A DNA stretch of 64,000 bases, from the NCBI RefSeq assembly GCF_014172375.1, contig NZ_WNXD01000001.1:558001-622000 (forward strand). The letters run 5' to 3'. Shown here piece after piece: positions 45,307 to 53,137 of the stretch (position 1 is its first letter; each line of letters starts with the position of its first letter). The DNA comes from Pedobacter planticolens. Lineage in GTDB: Bacteria; Bacteroidota; Bacteroidia; Sphingobacteriales; Sphingobacteriaceae. Below the pieces are notes generated by a model. It was not told where the DNA came from and made no database searches. It worked only from the letters and a program-made list of their open reading frames with translations. The position numbers were made by a program, and so were the translations under genes.

Positions 45307-45957
45307 ATGAAAAAGATAATAGTAGGATTAGTAATGGTGGCTGCGTTTGGTTTTGCAGCAAATGCACAAACAGATGCAAAGGCAAAAGCGATTTTAGCCG
45401 AGGTGAGTAAAAAATATCGTTCTTATGATGTAGTGAAAACAGATTTTACGTTCACGTTGAACAATGCACAAGCTAAAGTTAAAGAAACGCAACAAGGTAC
45501 TTTATATGTGAAAGCTAACGCGAATAAATATAAAGTAGCAATGACTAATCAGGATTTGATTAGTGATGGTAAAGTTCAATGGACTTACCTTAAAAGCGAT
45601 AAAGAAGTACAAATATCTAATGTAGATAATAGTGGTGATGCTATTAATCCGGCTAAGATTTTTACTATTTATGAAAAAGGCTTTAAATATTTATATACTG
45701 GCGAAAGCAAAGTAGGAACTAAAGTTTATCAAATGATAGATTTATCTCCGTTAGATGCGAAGAAAACAGTATTTAAAGTTCGTTTAAGCATTGATAAAGT
45801 TTCTAAACAAATAGCCAATGTGGTTATTTTTGAGAAAAACGGAAATACATACACGTATAATGTTAAAACATTCTCACCTAATGTAAAAGTACCAGAAACT
45901 ACTTTTGCTTTCGATGCTAAAAAATATCCTGGTGTTGAGGTGGTAGATTTAAGATAA
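45307..45957 (+). CDS. lolA: Outer-membrane lipoprotein carrier protein LolA
   Basis: A 216-residue periplasmic protein with a signal peptide (MKKIIVGLVMVAAFGFAANAQ) and the LolA fold, in which a concave beta sheet carries lipoproteins from LolCDE to the outer membrane. Family features are KKYRSYDVVKTDFTFTL, QQGTLYVKANANKYKV and the mid-protein YLKSDKEVQISN. The gene order ftsK-lolA is widespread. A terminator follows. Confidence 0.88.
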   Translation: MKKIIVGLVMVAAFGFAANAQTDAKAKAILAEVSKKYRSYDVVKTDFTFTLNNAQAKVKETQQGTLYVKANANKYKVAMTNQDLISDGKVQWTYLKSDKEVQISNVDNSGDAINPAKIFTIYEKGFKYLYTGESKVGTKVYQMIDLSPLDAKKTVFKVRLSIDKVSKQIANVVIFEKNGNTYTYNVKTFSPNVKVPETTFAFDAKKYPGVEVVDLR

Positions 45958-45977
45958 TTTTAATTCAATTACATGTT

Positions 45978-46014
45978 AAAAGGGTTTGGACTAGTGTTCA
46001 AACCCTTTTTATTT
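45978..46014 (+). terminator. Terminator of ftsK-lolA
   Basis: A perfect 11-bp stem AAAAGGGTTTG/CAAACCCTTTT with a 10-nt loop and T-rich tail. Confidence 0.85.
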
Positions 46015-46029
46015 TAGATTAATTTGGCT

Positions 46030-46175
46030 CAACCTTAAACATTAAGGAATGAAGAAAATTGAGATTGTTTACTTAATGAATCTTAATATCTTCATGTTTA
46101 AACCTTTTTATTTTAGCAATTTTTTAGGTAGTATTGCCTATAGTTCAATTGTCATGTTGAGCTTGTCGAAACATC
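46030..46175. repeat. ACATTAAG inverted repeat followed by TCATGTTGAGCTTGTCGAA arm
   Basis: TTAAACATTAAGGAATGAAG and CTTAATATCTTCATGTTTAA face each other (46030-46100), then TGTCATGTTGAGCTTGTCGA lies near 46150-46169. Both families recur elsewhere in the window. Confidence 0.55.
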
Positions 46176-46191
46176 AATATAAACATCAATT

Positions 46192-46956
46192 TTGAAAATC
46201 ACATTTTTAGGTACAGGTACATCACAAGGCATTCCAGTAATTGGATGTAGTTGTTCTGTATGCCTATCTGCAGATCATCGTGATAAAAGATTAAGAGTTT
46301 CTGTTTTAATAGAAACTGGAGATAAAATTATTGTAATTGATAGCGGTCCTGATTTTAGATATCAAATGCTGAGGGCAGGAGTTAAAGATTTAGATGCTAT
46401 TTTGTTTACTCATGAGCATAAAGATCATGTTGCAGGTTTGGATGATATTAGACCATTTAATTATATCCTTAAAAAACGAATAGATATTTATGCTACTGAA
46501 CGTGTAGAGGAAGCGTTAAAAAGAGAGTTCTCGTATATTTTTGCTGACATCAAATACCATGGTTTGCCACAAATAAATATGAATTCAGTAACTGACAAAC
46601 CTTTTAAGATTGGGGAAACAAGTATCACACCAATTGAAGTTTTGCATTATAAACTGCCAGTCCTTGGTTATCGACTTAATGACTTTACATACATCACCGA
46701 TGCTAAAACAATTTCTGAAGAGTCGTTAGCAAAAATAAAAGGCAGTAAATATTTAGTGATAAACGCTTTACAAAAAGAAGAACATATTTCTCATTTTACA
46801 TTAGATGAAGCAATTGCCTTCGCGAATAAAGCAGGTGCAGAAACTACTTATTTTACGCACATGAGCCATAACTTAGGTTTGCATGCTGATGTAGAGAAAG
46901 AATTACCTTCTCATATCAAATTAGCATATGATGGTTTGAGTTTTGAACTAGATTGA
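46192..46956 (+). CDS. MBL-fold metal-dependent hydrolase (PhnP-like)
   Basis: A 254-residue metallo-beta-lactamase-fold enzyme starting at a TTG codon; no in-frame ATG lies near. Metal ligands are in FTHEHKDHVAGLDDI, with further histidines in HYKLPVLGYR and YFTHMSHNLGLH. A GCSCSVC cysteine cluster lies near residue 18, as in PhnP-type cyclic phosphodiesterases, where it binds zinc. Substrate is unknown; a phosphodiester is likely. The promoter of the next tRNA begins inside its last codons. Confidence 0.87.
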   Translation: MKITFLGTGTSQGIPVIGCSCSVCLSADHRDKRLRVSVLIETGDKIIVIDSGPDFRYQMLRAGVKDLDAILFTHEHKDHVAGLDDIRPFNYILKKRIDIYATERVEEALKREFSYIFADIKYHGLPQINMNSVTDKPFKIGETSITPIEVLHYKLPVLGYRLNDFTYITDAKTISEESLAKIKGSKYLVINALQKEEHISHFTLDEAIAFANKAGAETTYFTHMSHNLGLHADVEKELPSHIKLAYDGLSFELD

Positions 46957-46964
46957 TATATTTG
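46936..46964 (+). promoter_or_regulatory. Sigma-A promoter of tRNA-Leu(GAG)
   Basis: TTG at 46936, 18 nt, then TATATTTG at 46957-46964, same geometry as the promoter at 21041. The -33 box and spacer lie in the end of the MBL gene, and the start would fall near 46971. Confidence 0.75.
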
Positions 46965-46973
46965 CACTCCATT

Positions 46974-47019
46974 TATCCAGGTGGCGATCCCGGTAGTTAT
47001 CGGGATGGTGACTTTTAAT
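46974..47019 (+). repeat. tRNA-like leader segment with hairpin before tRNA-Leu(GAG)
   Basis: Bases 46974-46996 match the tRNA 5' end (47021-47043) at 18 of 23 positions (TATCCAGGTGGCGAT.. versus TACCCAGGTGGCGAA..), then ATCCCGGTAGTTATCGGGAT folds into a hairpin. It looks like a partial copy of the tRNA 5' part in the transcribed leader. Confidence 0.5.
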
Positions 47020-47021
47020 AT

Positions 47022-47105
47022 ACCCAGGTGGCGAAATTGGTAGACGCACCAGCTTGAGGGGCTGGCGCCCTTATGGGTGTGGGAGTTCGAATCTCCTCTT
47101 GGGTA
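47022..47105 (+). tRNA. tRNA-Leu (anticodon GAG)
   Basis: Acceptor ACCCAGG pairs with CTTGGGT (one G-U). The anticodon arm CCAGC-TTGAGGG-GCTGG gives GAG. It has a long variable arm and GAGTTCGAATCTC for the T arm. It is class II with no encoded CCA. The first base A is unusual but pairs with the T of the 3' strand. Confidence 0.92.
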
Positions 47106-47131
47106 CTAACCAGATTCATGGTTAATTTTTT

Positions 47132-47165
47132 AAAGGGTTGCTCATTAAAAAGCAACCCTTTCTTG
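47132..47165 (+). terminator. Terminator of tRNA-Leu(GAG)
   Basis: A perfect 11-bp stem AAAGGGTTGCT/AGCAACCCTTT with an 8-nt loop. Confidence 0.85.
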
Positions 47166-47411
47166 TTAACTTTCACTAGGTTATAATGGAAGGTTTTTTT
47201 AGACGAGGTAACAAACGTTCAATAATATCCTTTTGATTTAATCCTTGGTTTCTCATCTCCATTCATCTGTAATGGAGGTAATATTCCCTCGTATCCTTTT
47301 TGTCCACCCAGAGATCATTTTCTACCCACACCAGCATTTAAGACATCCCTTAATGGAAAGTATTCAACAGGCTATTCGCGTTTCCTACGTTTCTTTGTAT
47401 TCTATGGTGTC
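47166..47411. other. Gene-less stretch with possible coding remnant
   Basis: No intact gene. A frame from 47302 to 47415 reads VHPEIIFYPHQHLRHPLMES and on to a stop without a start codon and could be the tail of a lost gene. Nothing else is recognised. Confidence 0.3.
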
Positions 47412-48548
47412 TTAGTCTCTTGATGGAATTAGTGTAAATCGATTTTTCAATTTTAAAAACGGTTTCTCAAAAAGTTTGTATGACAATGTTGCAAGTGTTA
47501 CCGTTACGAAAAAAGCAAAAATAAACCCTAACCAATTTTTCCATTCCAACAGGTTTATCTGTAGGCTAAAGGTTGTTAATTCATCTTTAAAAATTTTAAA
47601 AACTAACCAATATATTGTGATGTGAAAAACATACATACCGTAAGATATACGCCCGAGGTAAACCAGTATTGAGGGCATATATTTTTCGGATGCTCCATAC
47701 AATGAGCAAAACATTAGTATTACCCCTATAAGTATCAATAGCCATCCGCCAATGGATTGTAGGATTGTTGCAAGATGTGGCGCATCTGCATTAATTTCAC
47801 AAACTATAGATGCAATTAACCAGCACATTATGCCTACTATAAATGAAAAAATTCGAGCAACTACATGCCATTTCGGTTGAGAACCTTTTAGATATACTGA
47901 TAGTAAAATCCCTGCAGCAAAAAATTGGAATTGCACAAAGCTGTTTGTCCATTGGCCACTAAAATTGGTTGTAGGCCGTGATGCATAGTAAACTATTGTC
48001 CCGTATGCAACAACAATTGCAAGTATTGAAAAAATCTTTAACCCTCTTTTTCCTGTAAAAAATATAATTACAGGAAGCAAAATATAAAGCTGCTCTTCAA
48101 CCGATACACTCCACAATGGATTGATACAATACGATTGCCACTTATGAAAGGTTATATACCAATTGCCAGAGAATAAAGTAAAAGCTAATTGGGCGCCTGG
48201 AGAAATTATTCTTCCAAAATAATTGGTGGTAGATGTTAGCAGCACCATTCCAAAAAAGAATGTAAAATACAGTGGCCAAATACGCAAAATACGTCGTATA
48301 TAAAACGACTTTACATTGATTTTTCCATATTGATCTTGTTCTTTTGTAAGTAATTCTGTAATTAAGAAGGCACTCAAAAAAAAGAATAACGGTACGCCAT
48401 AATTACCTATCAAACTTAAATGATATCCCCAATAATATTTTTCAGGGTCAATGGGAGCTAAGTCTAATCGATGAACAAAAAATACAAAAAGAAATGCACA
48501 CAAGCGTAGAACATCTAATTCGGGTTTGTAATAACGGGTTACTGTCAT
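47412..48548 (-). CDS. Acyltransferase family 3 membrane protein (OafA/YrhL-like)
   Basis: A 378-residue protein with about ten membrane segments. The family opening is PELDVLRLCAFLFVFFVHRL with the catalytic-type histidine; RRILRIWPLYF and NPLWSVSVEEQLYILLP are also typical. Such enzymes transfer acetyl or other acyl groups to sugars of LPS, exopolysaccharide or peptidoglycan. It is alone, flanked by gene-less DNA on both sides and by the tRNA-Leu gene, so it may be a later arrival. Confidence 0.9.
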   Translation of the reverse strand: MTVTRYYKPELDVLRLCAFLFVFFVHRLDLAPIDPEKYYWGYHLSLIGNYGVPLFFFLSAFLITELLTKEQDQYGKINVKSFYIRRILRIWPLYFTFFFGMVLLTSTTNYFGRIISPGAQLAFTLFSGNWYITFHKWQSYCINPLWSVSVEEQLYILLPVIIFFTGKRGLKIFSILAIVVAYGTIVYYASRPTTNFSGQWTNSFVQFQFFAAGILLSVYLKGSQPKWHVVARIFSFIVGIMCWLIASIVCEINADAPHLATILQSIGGWLLILIGVILMFCSLYGASEKYMPSILVYLGRISYGMYVFHITIYWLVFKIFKDELTTFSLQINLLEWKNWLGFIFAFFVTVTLATLSYKLFEKPFLKLKNRFTLIPSRD

Positions 48549-49042
48549 GTTTATAAATTCAGGTATAATAGGTTATCTAAAGCTTGGTGCCAACGTTTGA
48601 GGCTTTGTGTCGTTTTGGGTAATTAAATATACAAAAGTTCACTAAAGTACAGTGAGTTACAATAAAAGATCGGTAAAGAAAAGAGACGAGTTACAGGTGA
48701 GTTTCAAAAAAACCAATGTCTTCAGCAAATTGACCTCTTGATCTCTTTCCAGATAATCAACGGAATGCTTACTGTTACACCTTCATTTTTTTAGTCGATT
48801 AATAATGAAAAAGAATATTTAAAATCTTGGTCAACGAATTAATGCCAAAACTACTATTTTCCATATTTGCCAACTTTTTTGTTCTATTATAATCTGCTCA
48901 AGGTGATCTAATCGAAAATCACCTTGATTTTTGACACCTGATTAAATGAATCCTTTTCGTTCCAAATTCTCAATTATGGGCTCTATAAGCAATAAAAAGC
49001 GTTTCAAATGTTCAAAATATTCCTGCTAATCGGTACAACAGA
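48549..49042. other. Gene-less stretch with orphan terminator
   Basis: Short frames only; none supported. It includes the plus-strand terminator at 48898, and a second follows at 49043, yet no plus-strand gene precedes either. It may hold small RNAs or the decayed end of an inserted segment. Confidence 0.35.
48898..48931 (+). terminator. Orphan terminator 1
   Basis: A 10-bp stem TCAAGGTGAT/ATCACCTTGA with a 10-nt loop and TTTTT on the plus strand. Confidence 0.65.
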
Positions 49043-49068
49043 AACCTTCCTAATTTGGAAGGTTTTTT
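49043..49068 (+). terminator. Orphan terminator 2
   Basis: An 8-bp stem AACCTTCC/GGAAGGTT with a 6-nt loop and a T-run on the plus strand. Confidence 0.65.
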
Positions 49069-49078
49069 GTTTCTATCC

Positions 49079-49105
49079 TTGTAACATTTAAACGATATCG
49101 TTTTG
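49079..49105 (+). promoter_or_regulatory. Probable promoter with overlapping palindrome AAACGATATCGTTT
   Basis: The 14-bp perfect palindrome at 49090-49103 overlaps a -7-like TCGTTTTG (49098-49105), with TTG at 49079. The layout suggests a repressor site, possibly LacI-type, controlling the serine hydrolase gene at 49152. Spacing (16 nt) is a little short. Confidence 0.4.
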
Positions 49106-49151
49106 TCATTTAGCCAAAATGTTTAAGTTTATTAAACTAATCCATAAGTAA

Positions 49152-50300
49152 ATGAACAAGGCAATTTCTCTACGTTATTTTTTAACCTTTCTGTTCGTCA
49201 TTTCATTCGTTTTTAATGGCTTTGGTCAAGCAGAAAAGGCAGAAACCGAAATACGACAAATTATGAAGCAACTTGAGGTTGTAGGTGTAAGTGTAGCTGT
49301 TGTAAAAAAGGGTGAAATTATTTATACGCATTCTTTTGGTTTAAAAAATATCGAACAAAATACTCCACTTCAAGATAAAGATATTTTCAGAATAGCCTCT
49401 ATTTCTAAGTCTTTCTCGGCAACATCGATAATGCAATTGATAGAGGCTGGTAAACTTTCTTTAGATGATGATATGAGTAAGCTTGTTGGGTTTAAAATCA
49501 GAAATCCAAAGTTTCCAGAAACCGTAATCACACTTAAAATGGCCATGTCGCACCGCTCAAGCCTAAACGATAGCGAAGGTTATTTAAACCTTGATGCTAT
49601 TAACCCTGATAAAAATCCTAATTGGGCTAAATGTTATAGCGATTATGAACCAGGTACAGGCTATAAATATTGCAACTTAAACTATAATTTAATCGGAACA
49701 ATTATCGAAAAACAATCAGGAGAACGTTTCGATAATTATGTAAAACACCATATTTTAAAACCGCTAAACTTAAATGCAGGCTATTGTGTAGATTCATTGG
49801 ATAATAATCTATTTACTACACTTTATGAATACGATGGAAAAACAAAGCAGTTTACCGCTGCACCTACTGCTTATGCCCCACGTAGAGAAGAGATAAAAAA
49901 TTATGTAATGGGATACAGTACGCCAATTTTTTCTCCAACAGGTGGTATGAAAATTTCTGCAACCGATTTGGCTAAATATATGACTATGCATATGTATTAT
50001 GGGAATTACAAAGGCAAAAAAATCATTTCGAAAAAGAATTCAAAAATTATGCAGACCAAATTATCTGATGAAGAGGGGTATGGCTTGGCCATTCGTACTA
50101 TTGACGATTTAATCCCTGGTATAGTAATGAAAGGTCATACTGGCTCAGCATACGGTTTATATAGTGCCATGTTTTTTCAGCCAGAAGATAAATTTGGTTT
50201 TGTGGTGATAACAAATGGTTGCAACCCCACATATACCAATGGTATGAATAATGTTTTAAAACAAACAATAGCAGTGCTTTATAATAATTTTATCAAATAG
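49152..50300 (+). CDS. Secreted serine hydrolase, class C beta-lactamase/D-Ala-D-Ala peptidase-like
   Basis: A 382-residue protein with a signal peptide ending near FNGFGQ. The beta-lactamase superfamily motifs are present: S83-x-x-K86 in IASISKSFSAT, Y173-C-N175 in GYKYCNLNYNLIG, and HTGS as third motif near the C terminus. The fold includes peptidases, esterases and beta-lactamases; which one cannot be told. It lies downstream of a palindromic promoter region and convergent with the DUF4440-like gene. Confidence 0.88.
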   Translation: MNKAISLRYFLTFLFVISFVFNGFGQAEKAETEIRQIMKQLEVVGVSVAVVKKGEIIYTHSFGLKNIEQNTPLQDKDIFRIASISKSFSATSIMQLIEAGKLSLDDDMSKLVGFKIRNPKFPETVITLKMAMSHRSSLNDSEGYLNLDAINPDKNPNWAKCYSDYEPGTGYKYCNLNYNLIGTIIEKQSGERFDNYVKHHILKPLNLNAGYCVDSLDNNLFTTLYEYDGKTKQFTAAPTAYAPRREEIKNYVMGYSTPIFSPTGGMKISATDLAKYMTMHMYYGNYKGKKIISKKNSKIMQTKLSDEEGYGLAIRTIDDLIPGIVMKGHTGSAYGLYSAMFFQPEDKFGFVVITNGCNPTYTNGMNNVLKQTIAVLYNNFIK

Positions 50301-50315
50301 ATTAAATTAGATGCA

Positions 50316-50744
50316 TTATCCTGAATGGTCGTGCAGAATTTTCCAACCATTAGCTTCTCTAGTAAAGATTACCGTAAAGGTTCCTTTGCGCTCTTTCAAC
50401 TTATCGTTGGCCTTTAAGATAAATATGCCAGTCAGTATTGCGTTGTTCTTATCCAGCATGGTCACTTCATAGTTCGCATAGTTCAGCTCTTGTTTGGCTT
50501 TACCGTCCACAAAGTAATATTTTTCGTACATTTCACGGATGCTCTTTAATCCTGCTCTGCCTTCAGTCAACATTATCGTTGCCTTTGGAGAATACAGCGC
50601 CATATAGCTATCCAAATCGCCCTTATTCCAAGCTACTGTTGCCTCATTCATCAGCTTAATCAGTTGCGCACTTGTATCCTGCGCTTTGAGCCCAGTACTG
50701 TAAATCAGTACGCATCCTAAAAGAAAGAATTTTAGTGTTTTCAT
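50316..50744 (-). CDS. Secreted SnoaL/DUF4440-like protein
   Basis: A 142-residue protein from the ATG at 50744 with a clear signal peptide (MKTLKFFLLGCVLIYSTGLKAQ); an upstream frame to 50807 would add 21 residues and hide it. The mature part is an NTF2-like domain (LMNEATVAWNKGDLDSYMALYSP.. then GTFTVIFTREANGWKILHDHSG). Family members are binding proteins or small enzymes; no reaction can be named. Confidence 0.8.
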   Translation of the reverse strand: MKTLKFFLLGCVLIYSTGLKAQDTSAQLIKLMNEATVAWNKGDLDSYMALYSPKATIMLTEGRAGLKSIREMYEKYYFVDGKAKQELNYANYEVTMLDKNNAILTGIFILKANDKLKERKGTFTVIFTREANGWKILHDHSG

Positions 50745-50797
50745 AATTGCTGTGGTTATTTGGTTAAATCGTAGTTTAAAGAAACAGAAAAATTGAA

Positions 50798-50893
50798 TTA
50801 GCAACAACTACCTTTCAGTAATTTTACGCAAATCAGCACTCCAATTAAACTACCGATTAAGATTAAACCAAATAACATTATTACTAAGTACAT
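50798..50893 (-). CDS. Possible 31-residue membrane peptide ending in Cys-Cys
   Basis: A short frame MYLVIMLFGLILIGSLIGVL then ICVKLLKGSCC. It consists of one membrane segment and a basic, double-cysteine tail. No ribosome site is evident and no family is recognised. It fills most of the gap between two same-strand genes, which is the main support. Confidence 0.3.
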   Translation of the reverse strand: MYLVIMLFGLILIGSLIGVLICVKLLKGSCC

Positions 50894-50928
50894 CTTGCTT
50901 TGCAGAACATGCCGAACAATACTAATCT

Positions 50929-51249
50929 TTAATCAGTTCGTTTTATTTTTCCAATAACATAGTGGATAATCAAGGCAAGTATGGTCCAGTAAAATGCAAA
51001 TCCCAGAAGAAAAAATGGAGGAGGTGTATCTGGATCTTGGTGCAAAAATTTAATAAAGGGTAATAATGGGCCAATCAGAATTATTTTAATGGGAGATAAA
51101 ATGGTAGATATAGTCGCTTTCCAAACACCTTGTGATGCCACTCCTAATAAAGATTCAGTTGGTTGACCTAATAACAAGTTGGTGCCAAAAAGAAAGGCAA
51201 AAGCGAAAGCAAGAAAGATGAAAACAAATTTTATTCTTGAAATATTCAT
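50929..51249 (-). CDS. Small membrane protein of unknown function
   Basis: A 106-residue protein with two or three membrane segments (about 7-27, 45-68, 78-98) and a basic end (GKIKRTD). The proline-rich HQDPDTPPPFF lies between segments. It matches no family I know. Upstream are two identical 15-bp palindromes, so it may be repressor-controlled. Confidence 0.6.
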   Translation of the reverse strand: MNISRIKFVFIFLAFAFAFLFGTNLLLGQPTESLLGVASQGVWKATISTILSPIKIILIGPLLPFIKFLHQDPDTPPPFFLLGFAFYWTILALIIHYVIGKIKRTD

Positions 51250-51354
51250 ATGCTGATATAGTTAAATTTAATGTTGTTTAATTAATGTAAATACTGACAC
51301 TACTAATTGCAGTGCTAATGTTATTTTAATATAGATCCTTAGTTATTAAAAGTA

Positions 51355-51396
51355 CTTTGTATTTCAAAGTTAAGTAGATTGCTTTGTATTTCAAAG
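51355..51396. promoter_or_regulatory. Pair of identical palindromes CTTTGTATTTCAAAG
   Basis: Two copies at 51355-51369 and 51382-51396, 27 bp apart, each CTTTG-TATTT-CAAAG. The repeated identical sites suggest binding of a dimeric regulator. They lie 105-150 bp before the minus-strand gene at 50929 and within the upstream region of the DUF6266 gene, so either could be the target. Confidence 0.5.
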
Positions 51397-51497
51397 TGTT
51401 TTAGTTAAAAATATCTGCGCCCATGTTTGCTTCATCTTTGTCGTATAAAGTGTCTAAAAAGTATATCTCTTAAAACGGGCTTTAGACGGGGTTGGTT

Positions 51498-51542
51498 CGG
51501 GGTTAGTTCGGACTTGTGACAATTCAATCCGAACTAACCCCG
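51498..51542. repeat. Perfect 15-bp inverted repeat upstream of the DUF6266 gene
   Basis: CGGGGTTAGTTCGGA and TCCGAACTAACCCCG enclose a 15-nt loop. A third related arm (ACGGGGTTGGTTCGG) lies just before. There is no T-run. It would be a very stable RNA hairpin in the gene leader. Confidence 0.7.
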
Positions 51543-51632
51543 ACCTTAATGCGAATTAAATTTGAGGAGATAAATAGGTTGTTATTATTCTTTTAGTATC
51601 TTGCTACTAATCATCCCATAATCTCAAAAATT

Positions 51633-52271
51633 ATGGCAACATTCAACAATGGAATCAACGGTGGTTTCACCGGAAAAGTAGGTAGTGCAATAGGCTACCA
51701 GCTAAATGGCAAATGGGTAATGAAAAGCTTACCCAAACTAAGTCCAAAAAACAAAAAAGGAACGACCAGTCAAAAGGCTTGTAGGTCTGGTTTTACGAAG
51801 ATGCAGTACTTCCTTAGCCCTTTAATTGGCTTTGTTAGAGTCGGATTCAATTTAGAATCCAAACTGAGGCAAATGACCGCACACAATGTGGCCAAATCTT
51901 ACAACATGCGCAACGCACAAGATGCAAGCGGAGAAATAGATTACTCAAAAGTCTGTTTAACGTATGGCAACTTAATTGGGGTAGAAAATCCAAACGTAGC
52001 AAAAGATGATGTGGGGTTTCATTTCAGCTGGACTAATCATTTGGAAAACATGTGGCTTAGAGAGACCGACCAAGTAATGTTGGTAGCCTACAATGTAAAT
52101 GACAAACGGGTGTATTGCATAGTAAGTGGGGCTCGGAGACAGGTAGGTTTCGATACTTTGATTATCCCAACTATTGAAAAAGGAAATGAATTCCATACCT
52201 GGATTTCATTTATCTCAGATGATAGAGAAAGCATTGCGATGAGTAGTTATGCTGGGAGCTTTATTTTTTGA
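51633..52271 (+). CDS. DUF6266 family protein
   Basis: A 212-residue protein with the DUF6266 opening MATFNNGINGGFTGKVGSAI then GYQLNGKWVMKSLPKLS, and a beta-rich C-terminal half (FSWTNHL..DQVMLVAYN..). The family is common in Pedobacter-like genomes, often in many copies; its function is unknown. There is no signal peptide or catalytic motif. A hairpin-rich leader precedes it and a perfect terminator follows, so it is a single-gene unit. Confidence 0.8.
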   Translation: MATFNNGINGGFTGKVGSAIGYQLNGKWVMKSLPKLSPKNKKGTTSQKACRSGFTKMQYFLSPLIGFVRVGFNLESKLRQMTAHNVAKSYNMRNAQDASGEIDYSKVCLTYGNLIGVENPNVAKDDVGFHFSWTNHLENMWLRETDQVMLVAYNVNDKRVYCIVSGARRQVGFDTLIIPTIEKGNEFHTWISFISDDRESIAMSSYAGSFIF

Positions 52272-52293
52272 ATAAGCTGAAACTGATTTTACG

Positions 52294-52325
52294 ATAAAGC
52301 CTCTCATTTGAGAGGCTTTATTATT
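52294..52325 (+). terminator. Terminator of the DUF6266 gene
   Basis: A perfect 12-bp stem ATAAAGCCTCTC/GAGAGGCTTTAT with ATTT loop. It is symmetric enough to stop the opposing caspase operon as well. Confidence 0.85.
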
Positions 52326-52350
52326 TTAAGAGATTAGGTTAATTCTTCTC

Positions 52351-53136
52351 TTACAACATCAATTTATCTATTTGATCTTGACTTAATTTGCCATAATTAT
52401 CGAAAATGTGAGCAGTTACAGCTGCTGCAATTAACTTTTTGTTTAAGCCTAAATTTGTAGTAAGCACTTTAATTTCGTTTTTTAAATCAGCTTTATTAGC
52501 GATTATAGGGGTAAACTCAACAACTGAGCTTGATTTCGGTTTACCTGCTATTTGAGCTTGATAACACAGCATTACTTTCTGCGGAATTCCTTCAGTAAAT
52601 AGCTTTGTAGTAAAGACTAAACCTTTATCACTTTGGTCTATCTTTTTGGTAATTGTTTTACCACTAGTAACATATTGAATAAAAAAGAAGTTGTTCTCAT
52701 CTATTTTGTAAGTTGGAGAGATAGGTAATACTTCATCTAAAAGCAATAAAATGCGGTTATCAGTTTCTGTACTCTGAAAATAAGTTTTAGGGTCATACCC
52801 ATCAAACATTAAAGAGCGAGAACTTAAATGATAGGTGCTTGTAGATGGTACTAAGTTATTTTTTAGCACTGCAAGCAGCTCTCCGTTTGAACTAGGCTTT
52901 GTTTTTTGCGCATTTATTTCAAACCTGCCTTTTCCCGGACTGATACATGATAATTTTGCGGTTTGCTCTTTAAAAATGAGCGCATCTGTCGATTGTAAAA
53001 TATCTCCGACTTTTATAGGTTTTCCTGTTTTTTTTAGGGTAACAGATCCTTTAACAAAAGTTACATAATATTTTTCTCCATCTACAAATGAGAGACTAAT
53101 GCTGATCATCAGCAAAAAAATTAATTTCCTTACCAT
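52351..53136 (-). CDS. Secreted FecR-like protein, last gene of the caspase operon
   Basis: A 261-residue protein with a signal peptide (MVRKLIFLLMISISLSFVDG). The next 60 residues (YYVTFVKGSVTLKKTGKPIK..VGDILQSTDALIFKEQTAKLSC) match the pattern of FecR/SH3-like envelope domains. The remainder is beta-rich with no known motif. It begins 1 bp after the CHASE2-like gene, so it belongs to the same operon. FecR-like parts usually sense or relay envelope signals, but a direct role here is inference. Confidence 0.6.
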   Translation of the reverse strand: MVRKLIFLLMISISLSFVDGEKYYVTFVKGSVTLKKTGKPIKVGDILQSTDALIFKEQTAKLSCISPGKGRFEINAQKTKPSSNGELLAVLKNNLVPSTSTYHLSSRSLMFDGYDPKTYFQSTETDNRILLLLDEVLPISPTYKIDENNFFFIQYVTSGKTITKKIDQSDKGLVFTTKLFTEGIPQKVMLCYQAQIAGKPKSSSVVEFTPIIANKADLKNEIKVLTTNLGLNKKLIAAAVTAHIFDNYGKLSQDQIDKLML

Positions 53137-53137
53137 A

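Noticed and set aside
47021-49068. Integrative element using tRNA-Leu as attachment site
   Set aside because: No copy of the tRNA 3' end is seen on the right side, and no integrase gene is present.
47185-49068. GGAAGGTTTTTT at 47189 and 49057 as direct repeats bounding an island
   Set aside because: The right copy is a terminator stem and the match is only 12 bp of low-complexity sequence.
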